Notes: generated from the sequence alone by a model not told the origin. A stretch of DNA of 43,131 nucleotides from Klebsormidium nitens (GCA_000708835.1 DF237593.1:1-43131); one strand, 5' to 3'; positions 10,005-22,956 are shown, counted from the first letter of the stretch. Program-made: numbers and translations.

Positions 10005-12100
10005 AGACATTTCTAACATTTATTGACGCTAAGTTTTGACTCGCGATGAGATTCAACCGGCGGAGCCGGCCGCGAGTATGTCCGCGGGCGCGGATCGCCG
10101 CCCATCTCAAGCAGGGTTTGGAGATGTTGACGTGCCGCCCCTGAATCATAAAGAGCAGGCCGCTCATTGGCTGTTACCAGCTGAGGTGGCGAACCAATCC
10201 CCGCCAATTTGAATATGAAATTGCACGGCAACCGCACATTGTTTTGGGGGGTTGCATCCAGGGATTCATTCAGGTATGCATCAGACCCCTGGTTTCAAAA
10301 GGCCGAACTCCCGCCAGAAACTACTCGCCGCTCGGTCGGTTTAGGTCGGTTGGTGGTCGGCAGTCCATGTGGCAGACTGCGGGGCCTGATCGGGGCAGCC
10401 TGAGCAGCAATCGACGGCTTGAGCCTGACTGCGAAAAGTGCTTGCCGCCATTTCTCTGAACAGCCAAAAAGAACCGCAAAGCGGTTGCCAGCTGTCAGTA
10501 CGTGTTGCTGGCTCCAGCCTTTTTGAGGCTGCATTTCCTTGGGTGGTGAAAAAGTTGCAGGAGCAGCGAGTCAGGATCATCAGGAACACTTTGCCACTGC
10601 TTTTGGTGGAAGGGGATTGCTACCACAGGCTGTGAGATAGTGTGGAGTCAAATCAAAGGCGGCGCACACTTTGGCGCACATCGGAACCAACATTGGCATC
10701 AGTGCCGACAATTTGATTCGTTTGTTATACCACAGCCGAACTCTGAGGGTTGCTTTACAACAGGAGGCTCTGAGTATATAAGATCAGCATTACGCAAAGC
10801 TCATGCTTCATCAAGAACATCCAAGTCGGCCGCTTTTGCAGAAAGTGTAGTCAAAGATGCGGTGGTGACAACGCCCTATGTAAAACTCGAGCAACTGGGA
10901 GTGGAAAGCAAACCCCGAGATGTGTCAGCAGAGGGGCTGGAGAAGGCTTTGTTGAGCTTGAGGTTACCTGTAGAAGTATTGGCTGACGTCATGGATTCAC
11001 CAGAGAGACGGGCGCCAATAAAGCCAAACTGGGATGGCATCATGGTGAGACTACATCGTACAAAATCTGTTAACGCGTTTCGTCAGATACTTCTTTGGCA
11101 ACATGGCTCTTACTCAAGGACGTTTCTGCTTAATGACTCCTTGCATTGATGGAAGGTAGTTGATCAGGGATGTTGGTCAAAATGGTCACTATTGGCGTGA
11201 ATGTTGACAAGGAATGAGACTGCATGTGCAGTCACTGTATTCTTGCGCTTGTGAGTACATTTTTTTGGCAGGCAATTCGCTCTGTTCAGAGACCGTTGCT
11301 GCTCCTTGAATCCACTTTTGCGGGCGTGCCTTCTTAACACTGTTAACGGCGGCGTCACGATTTTGGACACCTGGAAAGCACAAAGTTGCGTCACAATGTC
11401 AGCTTTCGGCATAAGGATCCGTGCTGAAGAGTGATGGCTGCGTTTGTGGATTTTCGTATCGAAACAATCGGTACCAATTGCGTTTTGGCTCCCTGATAAA
11501 CTTTGATGCTTTGATTTGCGCACCTTACGTGCATGCCTTTCATCAATTGAGATGAAGTCAAAGGTTCTGTTCTTGACTCTCAGGTTTAGTATTGGCTCTC
11601 GCTCTTGCTTGACTATGAAGGCCGCATTCAGGAGAATACTATCGTGGCTTTATGTTTCATATGGTGCCATGAGCAACAGAAGTACTTGTCTGCCGAGCAT
11701 AGAACACTAATGTCTGGTGGCCCATAACACTATTCTTCCCAGGCACATGGAAGCATAACAAGTCGTGTCTGGAAGTGTGGAGAGGGCACTTGCTTGGAAG
11801 CTCACGACTTGCATGTTGGATATGGAGGTATTTTGTCTAGAAAGGAGTGGTCAACTTGGAGCTCCATGTTCCTCCAAAATTGAAGCACACGAGCTGCTCG
11901 TCCAAGAAAATCAATAGTAAGGGAGTCAACAGGGTGCACCTAACCCCGTCAATATTCCTATGTTCCAGAACCAGAGAAGCACTTTCATCTCTCACCGGGG
12001 ACTGCTTGCTCCTGGACCTGTAAACAGACCTCCTTTGACCAAGTATTCAACGAGTGTTTGTATCTCCGCTGGTCTTACATGCGGCCTTTGTTCCCTGCAG
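10005..12100. other. Gene-poor stretch with one possible exon
   Basis: No complete gene is supported. A plus-strand open stretch from about 10637 to 11149 has no early ATG and resembles no family I know. Its second half (for example EGLEKALLSLRLPVEVLADV) looks coding-like, and a tatataag word lies at about 10776. It could be a lone exon of an unrecognised gene or chance. A frame with an ATG at 11960 runs into the first recognised CXC-gene exon, so the 5' leader or first exon of that gene should lie here. Confidence 0.3.
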
Positions 12101-15100
12101 TCATCCCCAGGGAGCGCAGCCTTCATGGACTTGTGCGACACCCTCTCCCCCATCCGACCGGTCCCAACCTTCCATGCAAGCACTTTCAACGAGTTGAACC
12201 AGATCCGGTCCCCAGCGTCGCCCAACTTTCCGACCAGGAGACTGAAGGAGAAACGGTCAGGCTATTTCTGGTTGCAGCTTATGACGGTGTAATGGGATGA
12301 TGAGATAACAAAGAAAGAAAGCACCTATCTTGTCTAGGAGGCGTGTGACTGATGACTGGTTTCATGAAACAAGAGGGAAAGATTGGTGACATGTTCGACA
12401 AGGCAGAAAGTCTGTTTCATCGTTCTTGTCCAAAAGTACCAGCCCTCACATTCCCCTAGCTCCCTAGCAACCGAGCCTGCAGCTTCTTGGAGCATGGGAG
12501 GGTTCGTGCGCATCTGCATATGCTTGTCACACTTTAAAGGGTGCTTCCTTGTTGCAATGAGCATTCTTTGCTCGAGACCAGCAACCCAGCAGAAGTTCCT
12601 GCAAGCTGTGCAGAATCCTTAATGCAGCGTCCCTTCTCGGGGCTTTGCTTTCATTCTCATCCAAGAGCTCTCTCAACACAAGAGCTATGAACCAATCCAA
12701 ACAAATGTTTTTGAACTTCAAGTATGCCTTTGCTGGCTTCGTTCACTTGTCTGGACGTTCAGTCTCTCCCTGTTTAAACCTTTGCAGGTTTGCAAACAGC
12801 TCAGCTGCTGCGCTCCTCCTGGCCGCCACCACCGACGAGGCCCCCAAAACCCCCGGCCTCCTCAAGCGAGAACCGCTGCGCCAGACGTTTGGGCGCAACC
12901 TGAGCCGCATCGGCGACCCGAGCACAGCCTTGTTTGCTGGTCAAAGTGAGGAGGCCCCTGCTTCTGCCGCTGCCAGCAAACAGGTCCTGGTTGTGCAAGA
13001 AGGGGGCAGTGTGGGGGACTGTGAGAGCAAGCTCGCCTTGAAAGGTGCAACGGAGGATCCTGTGGTTGCGGGGGCCAGGTCATTGCCAGCTCAGCAGGGG
13101 CAGCCTAATACTCGCTGCCCACCCCCCAAAACAGAGCACATGGAGGAGGCGACAAAACCTGCCGAAGCAAAGGGCGAAGACCTGGGGGCAAAGCCAGAAT
13201 CTTCAAGGACTGCTGACGATGGTCAGAAGGCAAGCGGCAGCAAAAGGGGGAGGGACGAACCACAGCCGGATGCAGACAATTTGGCCCCTCAGGCTGCTGC
13301 GCCACCGGCTTTCCTCAAGTCTCTGAAAGCTGATTCGGATCTGCCGGCAACTGTTGTCGTCCAGCCTCCAGAAAGCAAGCGGGGGAAAGCAAGTGCATCT
13401 GACCAGGATGCCAAGACAGTCCTTGCAGTCCCAACGCCAAACCCTTACAACCCCTGCTCAACGGTAATCCCTGGTTCACAGCAAGCTAAGGAATCTGTCA
13501 TGCCCCCTATAGCTTCCCCGGTTCCACCGACTAAACTCACAGAGGCCGCTGCTGGACCTTTGGATCAAGAGGCGGAGGAAAAGAAAGCGGAGGGAGGGGC
13601 GACGAGGTCAGGGGCGGAGCAACCAAGTTTGGGCACCCAGCTTCACCGCGAGCTTTCATTTGCTGTGAAGCAGAGCGGGCAAGTGGCTTCTGCTTCTGAG
13701 AGGGCTCTTCAAGCCCAGGAAGTAGCTAGCGAGTCGAAGAGCCAGGCCATCCTGCCGGCACCTGCTGCAATGGAGCTCACCCCTCCGACACCGAAACTCG
13801 CGGCGGCAGTACAGGACAACCCAGAAGTAAGGCCAAGGCAGACAAGGAGCCGGACAATGGAGAAGGGCGAAGGGTCGGGGTCCAAGCAGAGAGCTGGGGG
13901 CACGGGCATCGTGCTGGGGGTGCTGCCAAAGGGAAAGCGGAGCTTGAGCAACAGGAAAAAGTCGAGGTTTGTCTCGGGAGGAGAGGACTCGAGTGCGGCG
14001 GAGGATGCTGGGGGGTCGTCTGACGACACAGAGAGAACGGTGTCGGCGGATGGAGCAGTTGCAGACGAAGGGGCGCAGAGGCTGCAAACGAGTGTGTGTG
14101 GGGCTGTGGCGGGGGCTGGAATTTTTGGAGAGGATGAGGCGGGATCCAGCCCAAGCAAAGTGGACGGAGGCGCCGGAATAGAAAGTCAGCAAGGGGCCGC
14201 AGAAACGGCTCTGGCGGATACAGAGAGTGTGAAAGAAGCCGGGAAGGCGTTGGGAAGCAGGGAAGACCTTGACGGGCCGGCGAAAGAGACAGGGCTGGTG
14301 CGACAGAGTGCCGTTGCAGTGCTTGAGCCCTGCCAAAAAGCGGCCGAGCCTGAGAGTGCGAGGCATGCTTCTCCCCCCCGGTCAACCGTTTTGCCTCAGC
14401 TCAAGGGAGTCCGGAGCCCCAGGAAGGGGGTGCGCAGGGGCCAGGAGACTCCGCCCAAGGCGCCGGCCAATGCGGCGCCGCCACCTGGCGGCGCCAAGCA
14501 GACAGAGGAGGACGTGGCGCAGCTGCTGGTGGATCTGTCTGAGGGGCGGACGCCGGAGAAGGCGAAACGGCGGCTGATCGGGGAAGAGGCCACGCCGACC
14601 AGCGGCTTGGGGCAGAAACGGATCGCGGTGGAGAGCGCGCCTGCTGCAGCAGAGAAGTTGGAAGGAGGGGTTGCTGGCAGTGGGCGGACGACTCCAATTC
14701 AGGTGGCGACAGCTGTCAAGGTGGAGGCGATTAGTGCAAGTGTGCACGTTGTGTCTGGCCCTGCGGTCAGCTGTGAACCGGCAGCCACCCCCCGGTCTGT
14801 GGTGTTTCAGGACGCCAAGAACGGAACGTCTTCATCGGGTGAGGACACTCGAAGCCTGCTTGCTTGTCCGAGGGGACCTCGCTTGGATCAACGCCTGAGA
14901 AGATGGTGTTTTTGCATCTTGTAGGAACTTGAAATGACGTTAGGGTTAATTGTCGATTGCGTCCTCTTTTCCGGCTCTTGGCTTATAGGTCGTGCAAAGA
15001 GCCTTTGACGCATCTGCCTCTGGAGTGTGCATTGTTAAAGTAACACTGCTGAAACACAGCTGCTTTCAAAAGAGACAGATGCCGGCAAAACGGGCAAGGA

Positions 15101-18100
15101 AGACGGACTCGTTCTGTACACTGTTCCTTGTATCCCGTTGGATACCCAACAAGCTCGTGACTGTGCTGCTCAGCCGTTAGTTAGCCACTTCCACTATGTC
15201 GTTCTCCAATCCAGGAGTGTTCCCTGCTAACCAGATCTACTTCGAACGCCCAGGTGCTTTGGGCGGAAACACCGGCCGTGCGCGTCGCCTCGACTTCGAC
15301 GCCGACGCCGCGCGCCGTCAGAGCCTCACCGCCCGACAGGACCCCCGCCTCTCCCTCGAAGCCCAGGGAAGCTGGCCCGGTTTCTCGGCCGTACAGAACT
15401 CCCCAGCCCAGAGCCAAATGTACATCTCGGTCGCCAACGCGAGCTCGACGCCCGGCCCCAGAAACGGAACGCCGCAGTCTGGACAGAACCCCCCAGAAAC
15501 GGTTAAGATGGTGGTTAAACAAGAGGGCGGAGACAACGCCTGGCAGCCAGGACAGAAGCGGGGCGCTACGCCCGAGGGGGAAGGGGAAAGAGCGGCGAAA
15601 CGGGAGAGGGTTTCGTTCTCGGACGGGGTCTACCAGGACGCGAAGGACGCTTCGGACGCAACTGCGGCGGCGCTGTCCGCGGCCATGGGGGCGCTGTCCG
15701 CGTGCAACACGCCTGCCACGTGTCAGCCGACGGTTGGCCGCCCAAATCCGACGCCGGTGCAGGCAAGACCCGCTCAAGCTCCACCCGTGGTCGCCCGGCC
15801 TTCTGGGGGGCCTGTTTGGAAGGCAGGTGGCAACGAGCGAAGCAATCTGGCGGTGACACCTGTCGCCATGCACAACGCTCAGCCTTCCTCCTGGCCCGTT
15901 GCTACTCCTCCTGGAGCCCCCTCAGCCTTCCAGCACGGCAACCCGAGCGTAACGCCGGGGCAGGCGAAGCAGGGCTACGTTACGCCCCCTCCACGCTGCG
16001 CACAGCCGGTCGTCAGGCCTCAGGGTTTGGCCTCGCCCCTCGTGACATCAGCACCCGGGGTGACGTCAGCGGCCGCTCCCTTCAACCCAAACGTCGCCAT
16101 CGTGCCGAAACCCCTGCCCCTGCCCGCCCCGGTACGGGCGGCCAAACCCTTAAACCTCGCGCGCCTCGGGGCTGGGTTAAGCGCCGGGACGGTGGTTAGG
16201 GTAACCCCCGGGGTGGGTCCCGTCCCCCCCGAGCACCACACCCACCTGCCTGGGCCGCAATCGGCGATGCCCGGCCCGACAGGGCCTCCGGGAAAGCGCG
16301 CGAGCTTTCCACCCACGCAGCGCCCGCAGGCGTTCACGAGCACTCGCTTCCCCGGGTACTCGCACTACACGCCCAGTTACCAGAAGGCCCTGCCGCGGCC
16401 GGCGCCGCAGGGTTACGGGGCGGTTTCGATGCCGTTCGGCCAGGCGCAGGGCCCCCCGCCGGGCATGTCGCCCGCGGTCGTGCAGCGGCAGAAGATGGAG
16501 GCGGCGATCGAGCGGAAACCCGCACAGCCGGACCCGTTGAGCGAGCTCCAGTTGGACCTGGACCTGGAGATGGACCTCGTGGTCGTCCACGAGAGCCCGC
16601 CGCAGCAGCCCAAGTGAGTGACGCGGGCCTGCCACGTGTCTGGTTGGCTGACGTCATGGTGACCATGTTGTCTGTGGACCTGGTCGAGGGAGGGAAGCCG
16701 GCGGTGCAGACGAGCCAAATCGGTCTCTGTTTGTTTTAACGGGCCGGTTCGGGCTTGACCATGCCATGTTTAGAACGCAAGCCGTGTTCGATTTTACTTT
16801 GCGCCCCTCGTAGCCACAAACCGTGTGTTCCTTCATATCCTTTAATCTGTGCTTCTTCGAACTTCTGGGAAATTCGTTCGACAATGGGGTCCTGCTCGTA
16901 TTCCAGGATCTCTCTCCAGTCCTTCCCAGTCATTCGGTATTGTCGGGTTGTGCGGTTTTCACTGATGGGAGCTCTGAAACTTGGTGCGCCTCGTGCAGGA
17001 AACCGGCGGGGACTTGCAAACGGTGCCACTGCAAAAAGTCGCGGTGCCTCAAGCTGTGAGTCCCCCCGTCCTTCCGCTTGCTTAGCAGCCTTCCTGAGGT
17101 CGCCTCTGCCGTCGAAGGTTGCTGTGTTAGCGAGCTATCTAACCGCTCTGCCCATCGTCCGAGCGCCACGTTGGCGAACCTACTGTGGCACAAACAGGCT
17201 GAGCCCTGTCCACAAAATTTAATCGAGAGCTTTTCTAGCTCACCGCTGTTGAAAAGCCTCTTTGAACCCGCCGAGTGCAGTCGCACCCTGCAGTCATGGT
17301 CTGAAAGGGGCCTGCTTGAAACTGTCCACTGATCAAAGTATTTGCCTTGGAGAGGATCCAGCCGAAATCCGCCAAAAACAGAACCAGTCCTCAAATGATC
17401 TTCCAACCCCTTGCAGGTACTGCGAGTGCTTCGCTGCCAACGTATACTGCACAGGCTGCGACTGCTTGGACTGCCAGAACCGGCCCGAATTTGAGGACAT
17501 TGTGATGGCCAAGAAGGAGGAGATCGAGCGCAAGGACCCCCACGCGTTTGCGCCCAAGATCGTTGAGGGCGAGTCGCCCTCCCCCACTGTGAGTATACTG
17601 GTCGCCTTGGAAGGATAGCTTCGTTTTCAGCTCAAGGTTCTGTCTAGTGAAACAGGCGTCAGCAATCTTCAACCGACCTGTGAGGAGATTTTCTGAGAGA
17701 ACCAAACAGAACCTTTCTTCAGCTGCGTTACTTGACGGGTGGGGCTCTTTTTAGTATGTCGGCTGATAGCCGTAATCTTGCCTGCGCGTCTGTCCTATCC
17801 AGCCCTCGCGAGCCCCCCGTTTATGAGCGGTTAAAGAGACACCCTACAGACTGTCGGGGCTTGAACGTTGTTCCTAAGCTTGACCACCCTCCTTTGTACA
17901 ATTTGAAACATCCGTTTGGCGGCTGAGTAGAAGCCCTCGGATCTGTCCTCTGCAGAAAGGCGAGACCCCCGCCTCGGGAAAGCACAAGAAGGGCTGCCAC
18001 TGCAAGAAGTCGATGTGCCAGAAGAAGTACTGCGAGTGCTTCCAGGTACGTCCACTCAATCCCGACAACTTTCGGGACTTATCTCTGAACCATTCCTTTT

Positions 18101-21100
18101 TTTTATCCAATACGACACGGGTGTATCTGACTTGACATGCACCGGACGATCGGAATCGGATTAGAAGTGGTGGAATGCTTCTTTGAAGCGGGGGCTGATT
18201 TTGTTGAGGACGGCGGTCTGTCCCAGATGTCCTTGTTAACACAACGTTCTACTTCCTTCAACCTGGCGAATCACGAGTCTCTTCAAACCTGGCGCGCAAA
18301 ACCATATGGATTCATTTCCAAACACTCTGCATCGTTTCCAGAAAGGAAGCCCTAGGTATTTGAAATCATCCAACACGAATACACAACGTTCTCGGACGCA
18401 CGATCCAACTTGCAAACGCCCGGGCCTCGAAAGCCAGAAACGGCCGACAATCAACTTCGCACAAAATGAGAGCGTCTTAGGCCCAATTGCGAGTCGCTCG
18501 AGTCCTCCTCTGGATCTGGCTGATTTTAGGGTCTCAGGTTTCAGGATTCCGGGTCGTAGAAATTGAGGGTCTTGCCTCCGTTCAGTTTGTACCGAACCAA
18601 CGCAAATATGGACCAGAAACGCGATAGCTAGAAGCCAAGACACGTCACATTGAAATCCTAGTCTCATCAGTTTCGTCGTTCGCTTCCAGGCTGGCGTTGC
18701 CTGCACGGACGCGTGTCGCTGCGAGAACTGCGCCAACGAGTTCGGCACGAAGGACAGCCACAGCCACGGCCCGCACTGCGACCACGCCGGGGGGGGCGCC
18801 GTTGAGGCCGCCGGCATGCGCTCGCCTGCAACACCGGGCTTTGGCCACATCAGGTGCGCGGTTCTGAAGATTACTCTTGAAATCTCAGTGTATTGTCTGA
18901 GAGTTTCCCTGCTTTTGGTCCCGAGACAGTGACGTGAGGCTCCCGTCCGATGAGGTCAGGAAGTGATCGTCAAGAGTAGCGACGGCGACGGCGACGGCGT
19001 GCGCTCGCGGATGACTCCGGGCTTCGGCCATATCAGGTGCGGTGTCTTTGTTTCTTTCTCCTTTCCTTCTTTTTTGAGATCTCCTTACTTTCTGCTCTCA
19101 GAAAGGCGACGTCGGGCTCCATTCGGGTCATGTCAGACCGTTTTAATAGCCCTGACGACCCGGCATGCGCTCTCTCTTGCGACGCAAGGCTTGGCCACAT
19201 CAGGTGTGCCATTTTTGGAAGTCCCTAAAAAACCCTTTTGAAACTTCGGTTTGAGACTGTCCCACTTTCTGCTTCGGTTAAAAGCCACACTAACGTGGGT
19301 TGATCATAACGCAACAAGTAGTCTCGACTCGATGGCGCTGTATTTCTTGTCCAAGACAGCTGTGCGTCTCTTCCACAAGCTGACAATAATGGCAGACAGA
19401 TGTATTCAGAAGATCTCTAAAATTCCATGCCGTCTCGCTAGGTCTCCGTCACTCTTGATCCGAAAAGACGCATGTCCGTTGGCCTTATTACCTACGTCAT
19501 CTGGCAGGCCTAGTAGGTACCCCAATTTGTCCGCTTATAACCGCACTCACACGACCCGTCCTGACGTGTGCAGCATCCAGCGCACATTCCCCGGGGGGGG
19601 CAAAATGGTCGCCAAAAAGCAGAGCCTGGACCCCCACGGAGACGAGATTTCCGCCCTGGACTTTCCGCACCATCACCCGACTAAGGAAAAGCGCCCCGAG
19701 ACTCCGCCCAAGCCGGAGCCTGCCACGTCAGCAGCGCCTGGCACGTCAGTGGCGCCGGCCACGTCAGCGGGCGCTGCCACGTCAGCAAAGGGACGGGGCC
19801 GGAAGAAAGACGCGGCGAAGGGCGACCTGAAGACAGTGCGGGAGAACAGGGGCGGCGCCGCCGAGCAGACGTGAGTATGAATGCGCTTCTGGTGTAAAAC
19901 TCGCCTCGGTGGAATTGCGCTCCTCGGCTTGTGAAGACTCGCGCCTGTCAGATTTCTCGCACTTCGCATCTGGAGTATTCTTTGTCCGCCTAATTTTGTC
20001 TTGTCCTGGTCGAGACAAGGCCTGGTTTGCGTAAAGTTCTGGATCTTCGAAAGTGACCAAGGTTGCCTTGGAATTAGGTGTCGATCGCAGATTGCTTGTT
20101 ATATTGGCAAGAGGGCTTCTCTCCCCTCGAGGCGCGTAGTGAACGGCGAAGCATTGTGGCAATCTGCTTCGCTGTCGAGCCAGATGTCTGGCTACCTTCC
20201 ACAACCTGACGTCTTTTCACAACGTTCGAAAGTCCTCGCGCCTTTCGAACCACAAGCGCACCAACTCGAGGGCAGAACACGACAGACCCCCAAAAATAAG
20301 CCCACAGTGTACGTGTTTCTCACGCCTCCACTTGCCTTCCCTCTTGCAGTTCCTCGGGAGTCTTCCCGAGCATCTCCTCATCCCCTGCGCGCTGGAGCCT
20401 TGCTTCCCCCGACCCCAGCCCGGTGTCCCGGTCCTATCCTATCCCGCCGTCGCCCCCTGACCGTCGCGGCTCAGATACCACGGAGTTTTTACACCTGCCC
20501 GCTTCTCCGTCCCCGAGTTTCGGCTCCGGTCCGCTTCTCCGGACCGGAACCGGAGTGGGCGGAACCCCGCTCTCGCGAGCGAAGGTCAGGTCTACCCCAC
20601 TGGGAGCGGTGATCTGGAATCCGGCGGATATGGCTTCCGATCCGGCGGATCGGCGGAACTCTGGCCAAGGGGTGTACTCGCCTCAGCGAACGCCCGGTGT
20701 CAGCTCTTCGGGGGGGATGCTCAAGCTCTCGAACCTTTCTGGGACTCCCACCCCGAACGCCGTGCCAAATTCGGCACTGGAGAAAGGGGGCGCAAGCGGT
20801 TTGCAGGAGGGAGGCGGGTTTGACACGGGTTACACTAACCCTAGCGCCTTAACCTGTGACGAGAGTGTCGACATGGACGGGCAAGACCCCCTCGCCGAGA
20901 GCTTCTTCATGGAGCCGTGCGACTATGGCGTGGAAGGGGACTTATACACATACGACCCCGGGCAGATGGACCTGCCCGCTTATGGCGAGGACGTATACGG
21001 TGAGGCTCCGAAGGAGAGCGTCCCCGTTTCCCCCCCCCCAAAAACGCAGCGAACCGGCCCCTCGTTTGTGAGTCTGAAGAATCTGTCGGTCGGGAGCGGG

Positions 21101-21439
21101 CGGCAGTACAACGAAGATCCAGATGATCCCTCGGCCGCGCTCCTGTCCCCGCAGGACGGGAAGCGCCGGCGGCTTTCAGCGGGGGGCAGGGTTTCGGGGG
21201 AGGCTTTTGTGTCGGCGGACGAAGCGACACCGATCCGGATATCGAAAACGGGTTCACCGACCAAAGTCATGGCCCCCGCGTTTGACTGGGGGGGATCCCC
21301 CGGGCTGGGGCGCATGGCAACCCCCGGGAAGAAGTCGCTGAATTTGTCGATGCTTCCGTCACTGCCTATCCTGCCGGCGCGGTTGAGCGGCGGCGAAGGG
21401 TCGGGATTGGTTGCGCCAGAGAACGTTTCACAAGAGTAG
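12101..21439 (+). CDS. Tesmin/TSO1-like CXC-domain protein (TCX/LIN54 family), very large
   Basis: Exons join in phase: 12101-12255, 12788-14838, 15215-16613, 16999-17055, 17417-17588, 17956-18045, 18690-18853, 19574-19870 and 20350-21439 (TAG), at least 1,824 residues. Exon 1 carries the TCX N-terminal block ([29 protein letters not shown]). Exons 2-3 are long, low-complexity and probably disordered, with one RARRLDFD motif like the conserved RRCLxF. CXC-1 is [20 protein letters not shown] plus [12 protein letters not shown], then the hinge [15 protein letters not shown]-2 is [18 protein letters not shown] plus [11 protein letters not shown]. In LIN54 the Y of each K-[LKN]-Y-C-E/D-C motif contacts the minor groove of CHR promoter elements; both are present. 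Likely a nuclear cell-cycle or developmental regulator of the DREAM/MuvB type. The start is unresolved: an in-frame ATG exists at 11960, but tccctgcag before 12101 is also a good acceptor, implying an upstream exon. Confidence 0.85.
18816..19203 (+). repeat. Diverged triplication of an exon-end/splice-donor segment in the CXC gene
   Basis: The 3' end of the exon 18690-18853 (gcgctcgcc..ccgggctttggccacatcag followed by gtgcgc) recurs ending at 19036 and at 19203, spacing 183 and 167 bases. The flanking intron parts also match loosely (gagagtttccctgcttttgg, gagatctccttactttctgc and gagactgtcccactttctgc). Copy 2 keeps the reading frame of copy 1 up to the donor (TPGFGHIR). Copy 3 has a 1-base length change and looks decayed. 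Confidence 0.7.
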
Positions 21440-22956
21440 TGTTTGCATTATGTGTTATTAGCGGCAAGCTGAGTAGCCGAATTCAGGCGCCAGTGAATGC
21501 TGTAGGCATAGGCTTTGGGTGGGGGAGTGTGGGGAAAGGTAGACAGGTATGGTAAGTAGACAGGCGTTGACTGAAATTCCGTTCGTGCGGCGACTGTAAT
21601 GCAGACTCGATCCTGAGCGTCAAAGACCTAGTACGATGCACCTTGTATAATATCTTGTCGCACAGCAAGGATAGACTCGCTCGGTAAAGGAAGTCTGCTG
21701 AGCCGCACAATTTTGGAAGTACCTAGAGCAGATTGCAGACTTTATCACAGGATTACCCGACTCGGTTAAATGGGCCCCTTACCGGGTTATCCTTTACCTG
21801 ATCAGACGCAATTTTACAAAAAGGAGGTGTACGGTACCGTTCGCACACATGCATCTTTTCAATCGGAATCTCGAAGCATTTCCAGGACTGTCGTGAGAAT
21901 CAAGCTCCGCAATGTCCTGATCGCTGTAGTGCTCTTACTTGGCCAGAATTCGCCCTCTACAAAATCCCTCCACACAAGCATCTCCCTTGCAAGTGAAACA
22001 TGAAAGCTGCATACTGCATCTGTCGTCTCCTGATGTCCTCGCTCTATTCGTTACTAGCGTTTTAGTATCACGCTCGGGATGTTGACGACGTTAAATTCAC
22101 TTCAATCCGTTTTCGGCTCGATCGGAGACTGTCACCATGCACCGTTATAGTACATGGCAAAATGGCAGTGGATTTATCCAATAATACGTTCATGCATCAT
22201 GCTTGTAATAGGATCGCGCGCTGCACGAATTCTTAGTCACACGCATGGCAGAGCTAGAATGAATGCACAAATTGATTTGTCGGATGCACGGATGTCACAG
22301 CATGCATGGTCGATAGTGTCAATAGTACGAACATATATGTGCCGGATCGCAGACTGCACATATCAGCTAGTAGGTCGTACTATGAACTGAATGCTCCATT
22401 TCCATCATGGCATAGCGCGATGTTGCGCGATGTTGCGCGGTGTAATTGTCGCGGCGATATTTATGCAACATTTCTAGCTTAAGTTTCAAAATAATATGCG
22501 AAGTGTATATCAGGTGACTTTGCACGCACGTCAGTGATGGCGTTCTTCTCAATGGCTGGAACTTTGTTTTCGGAGGTGGTTTTTCATTAGATGGAAGTTT
22601 GTTTCAAGATATACGTCTTTATGCTTGGCTGTGATCTTTATTAGCACAGTCCTAGCAGATAACGTTCTCGAAATGTGTTCTTCAAAAAGTACGTTATTAC
22701 GCATACTAGACGCATCCTACACATACTACCGCCGAAATTCTCAAAAGGTATTATTAATGTAACTGCGAACCTTCTCCAACGTGGCCCTAAGCTAGCCATG
22801 TTCCGTCAGTGACCTTAAACGAAAGACACGTGTGTCAGTGCCATTCGCTCAATCTTTACCTCTTATCCTGTCTTCTCTCGTGTTGACTCTTTGCAACGTG
22901 CCGTTTCTGTGCAACGTGCCGTTTCTGTGCAACGTGTCGATTTTTATGCAAAGAAT
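21440..22956. other. Convergent intergenic region
   Basis: The 3' ends of the CXC gene (plus) and the secreted-protein gene (minus) face each other over 1.5 kb. No coding frame resembles a protein family. Short tandem words occur (gatgttgcgc near 22420-22440). Confidence 0.5.
22893..22936. repeat. 18-base tandem repeat, about 2.4 copies
   Basis: The unit gcaacgtgccgtttctgt occurs twice perfectly and then partially (gcaacgtg). It lies just beyond the stop codon of the minus-strand secreted-protein gene, so probably within its 3' untranslated region. Confidence 0.75.

Noticed and set aside
12645-12787. ATG-initiated upstream extension of the large CXC-gene exon
   Set aside because: A strong acceptor (cctttgcag) at 12787 and in-phase joining to the conserved N-terminal exon at 12101-12255 make this intron sequence.
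13656-14385. Long minus-strand frames opposite the CXC-gene low-complexity exon
   Set aside because: They are antisense shadows of GC-rich, stop-poor sequence; the plus strand has the conserved motifs and splice sites.
14941-14950. Telomere-like ttaggg words (also near 5689)
   Set aside because: Single isolated words, not arrays.
15196-15214. ATG at 15196 as the start of a separate gene
   Set aside because: The acceptor at 15214 joins in phase 1 with the donor at 14838, and the resulting protein keeps TCX motif order; a separate gene would lack an N-terminal block.
15181-15873. 230-residue minus-strand frame
   Set aside because: It is antisense to the exon beginning at 15215 and has no family resemblance; composition explains its length.
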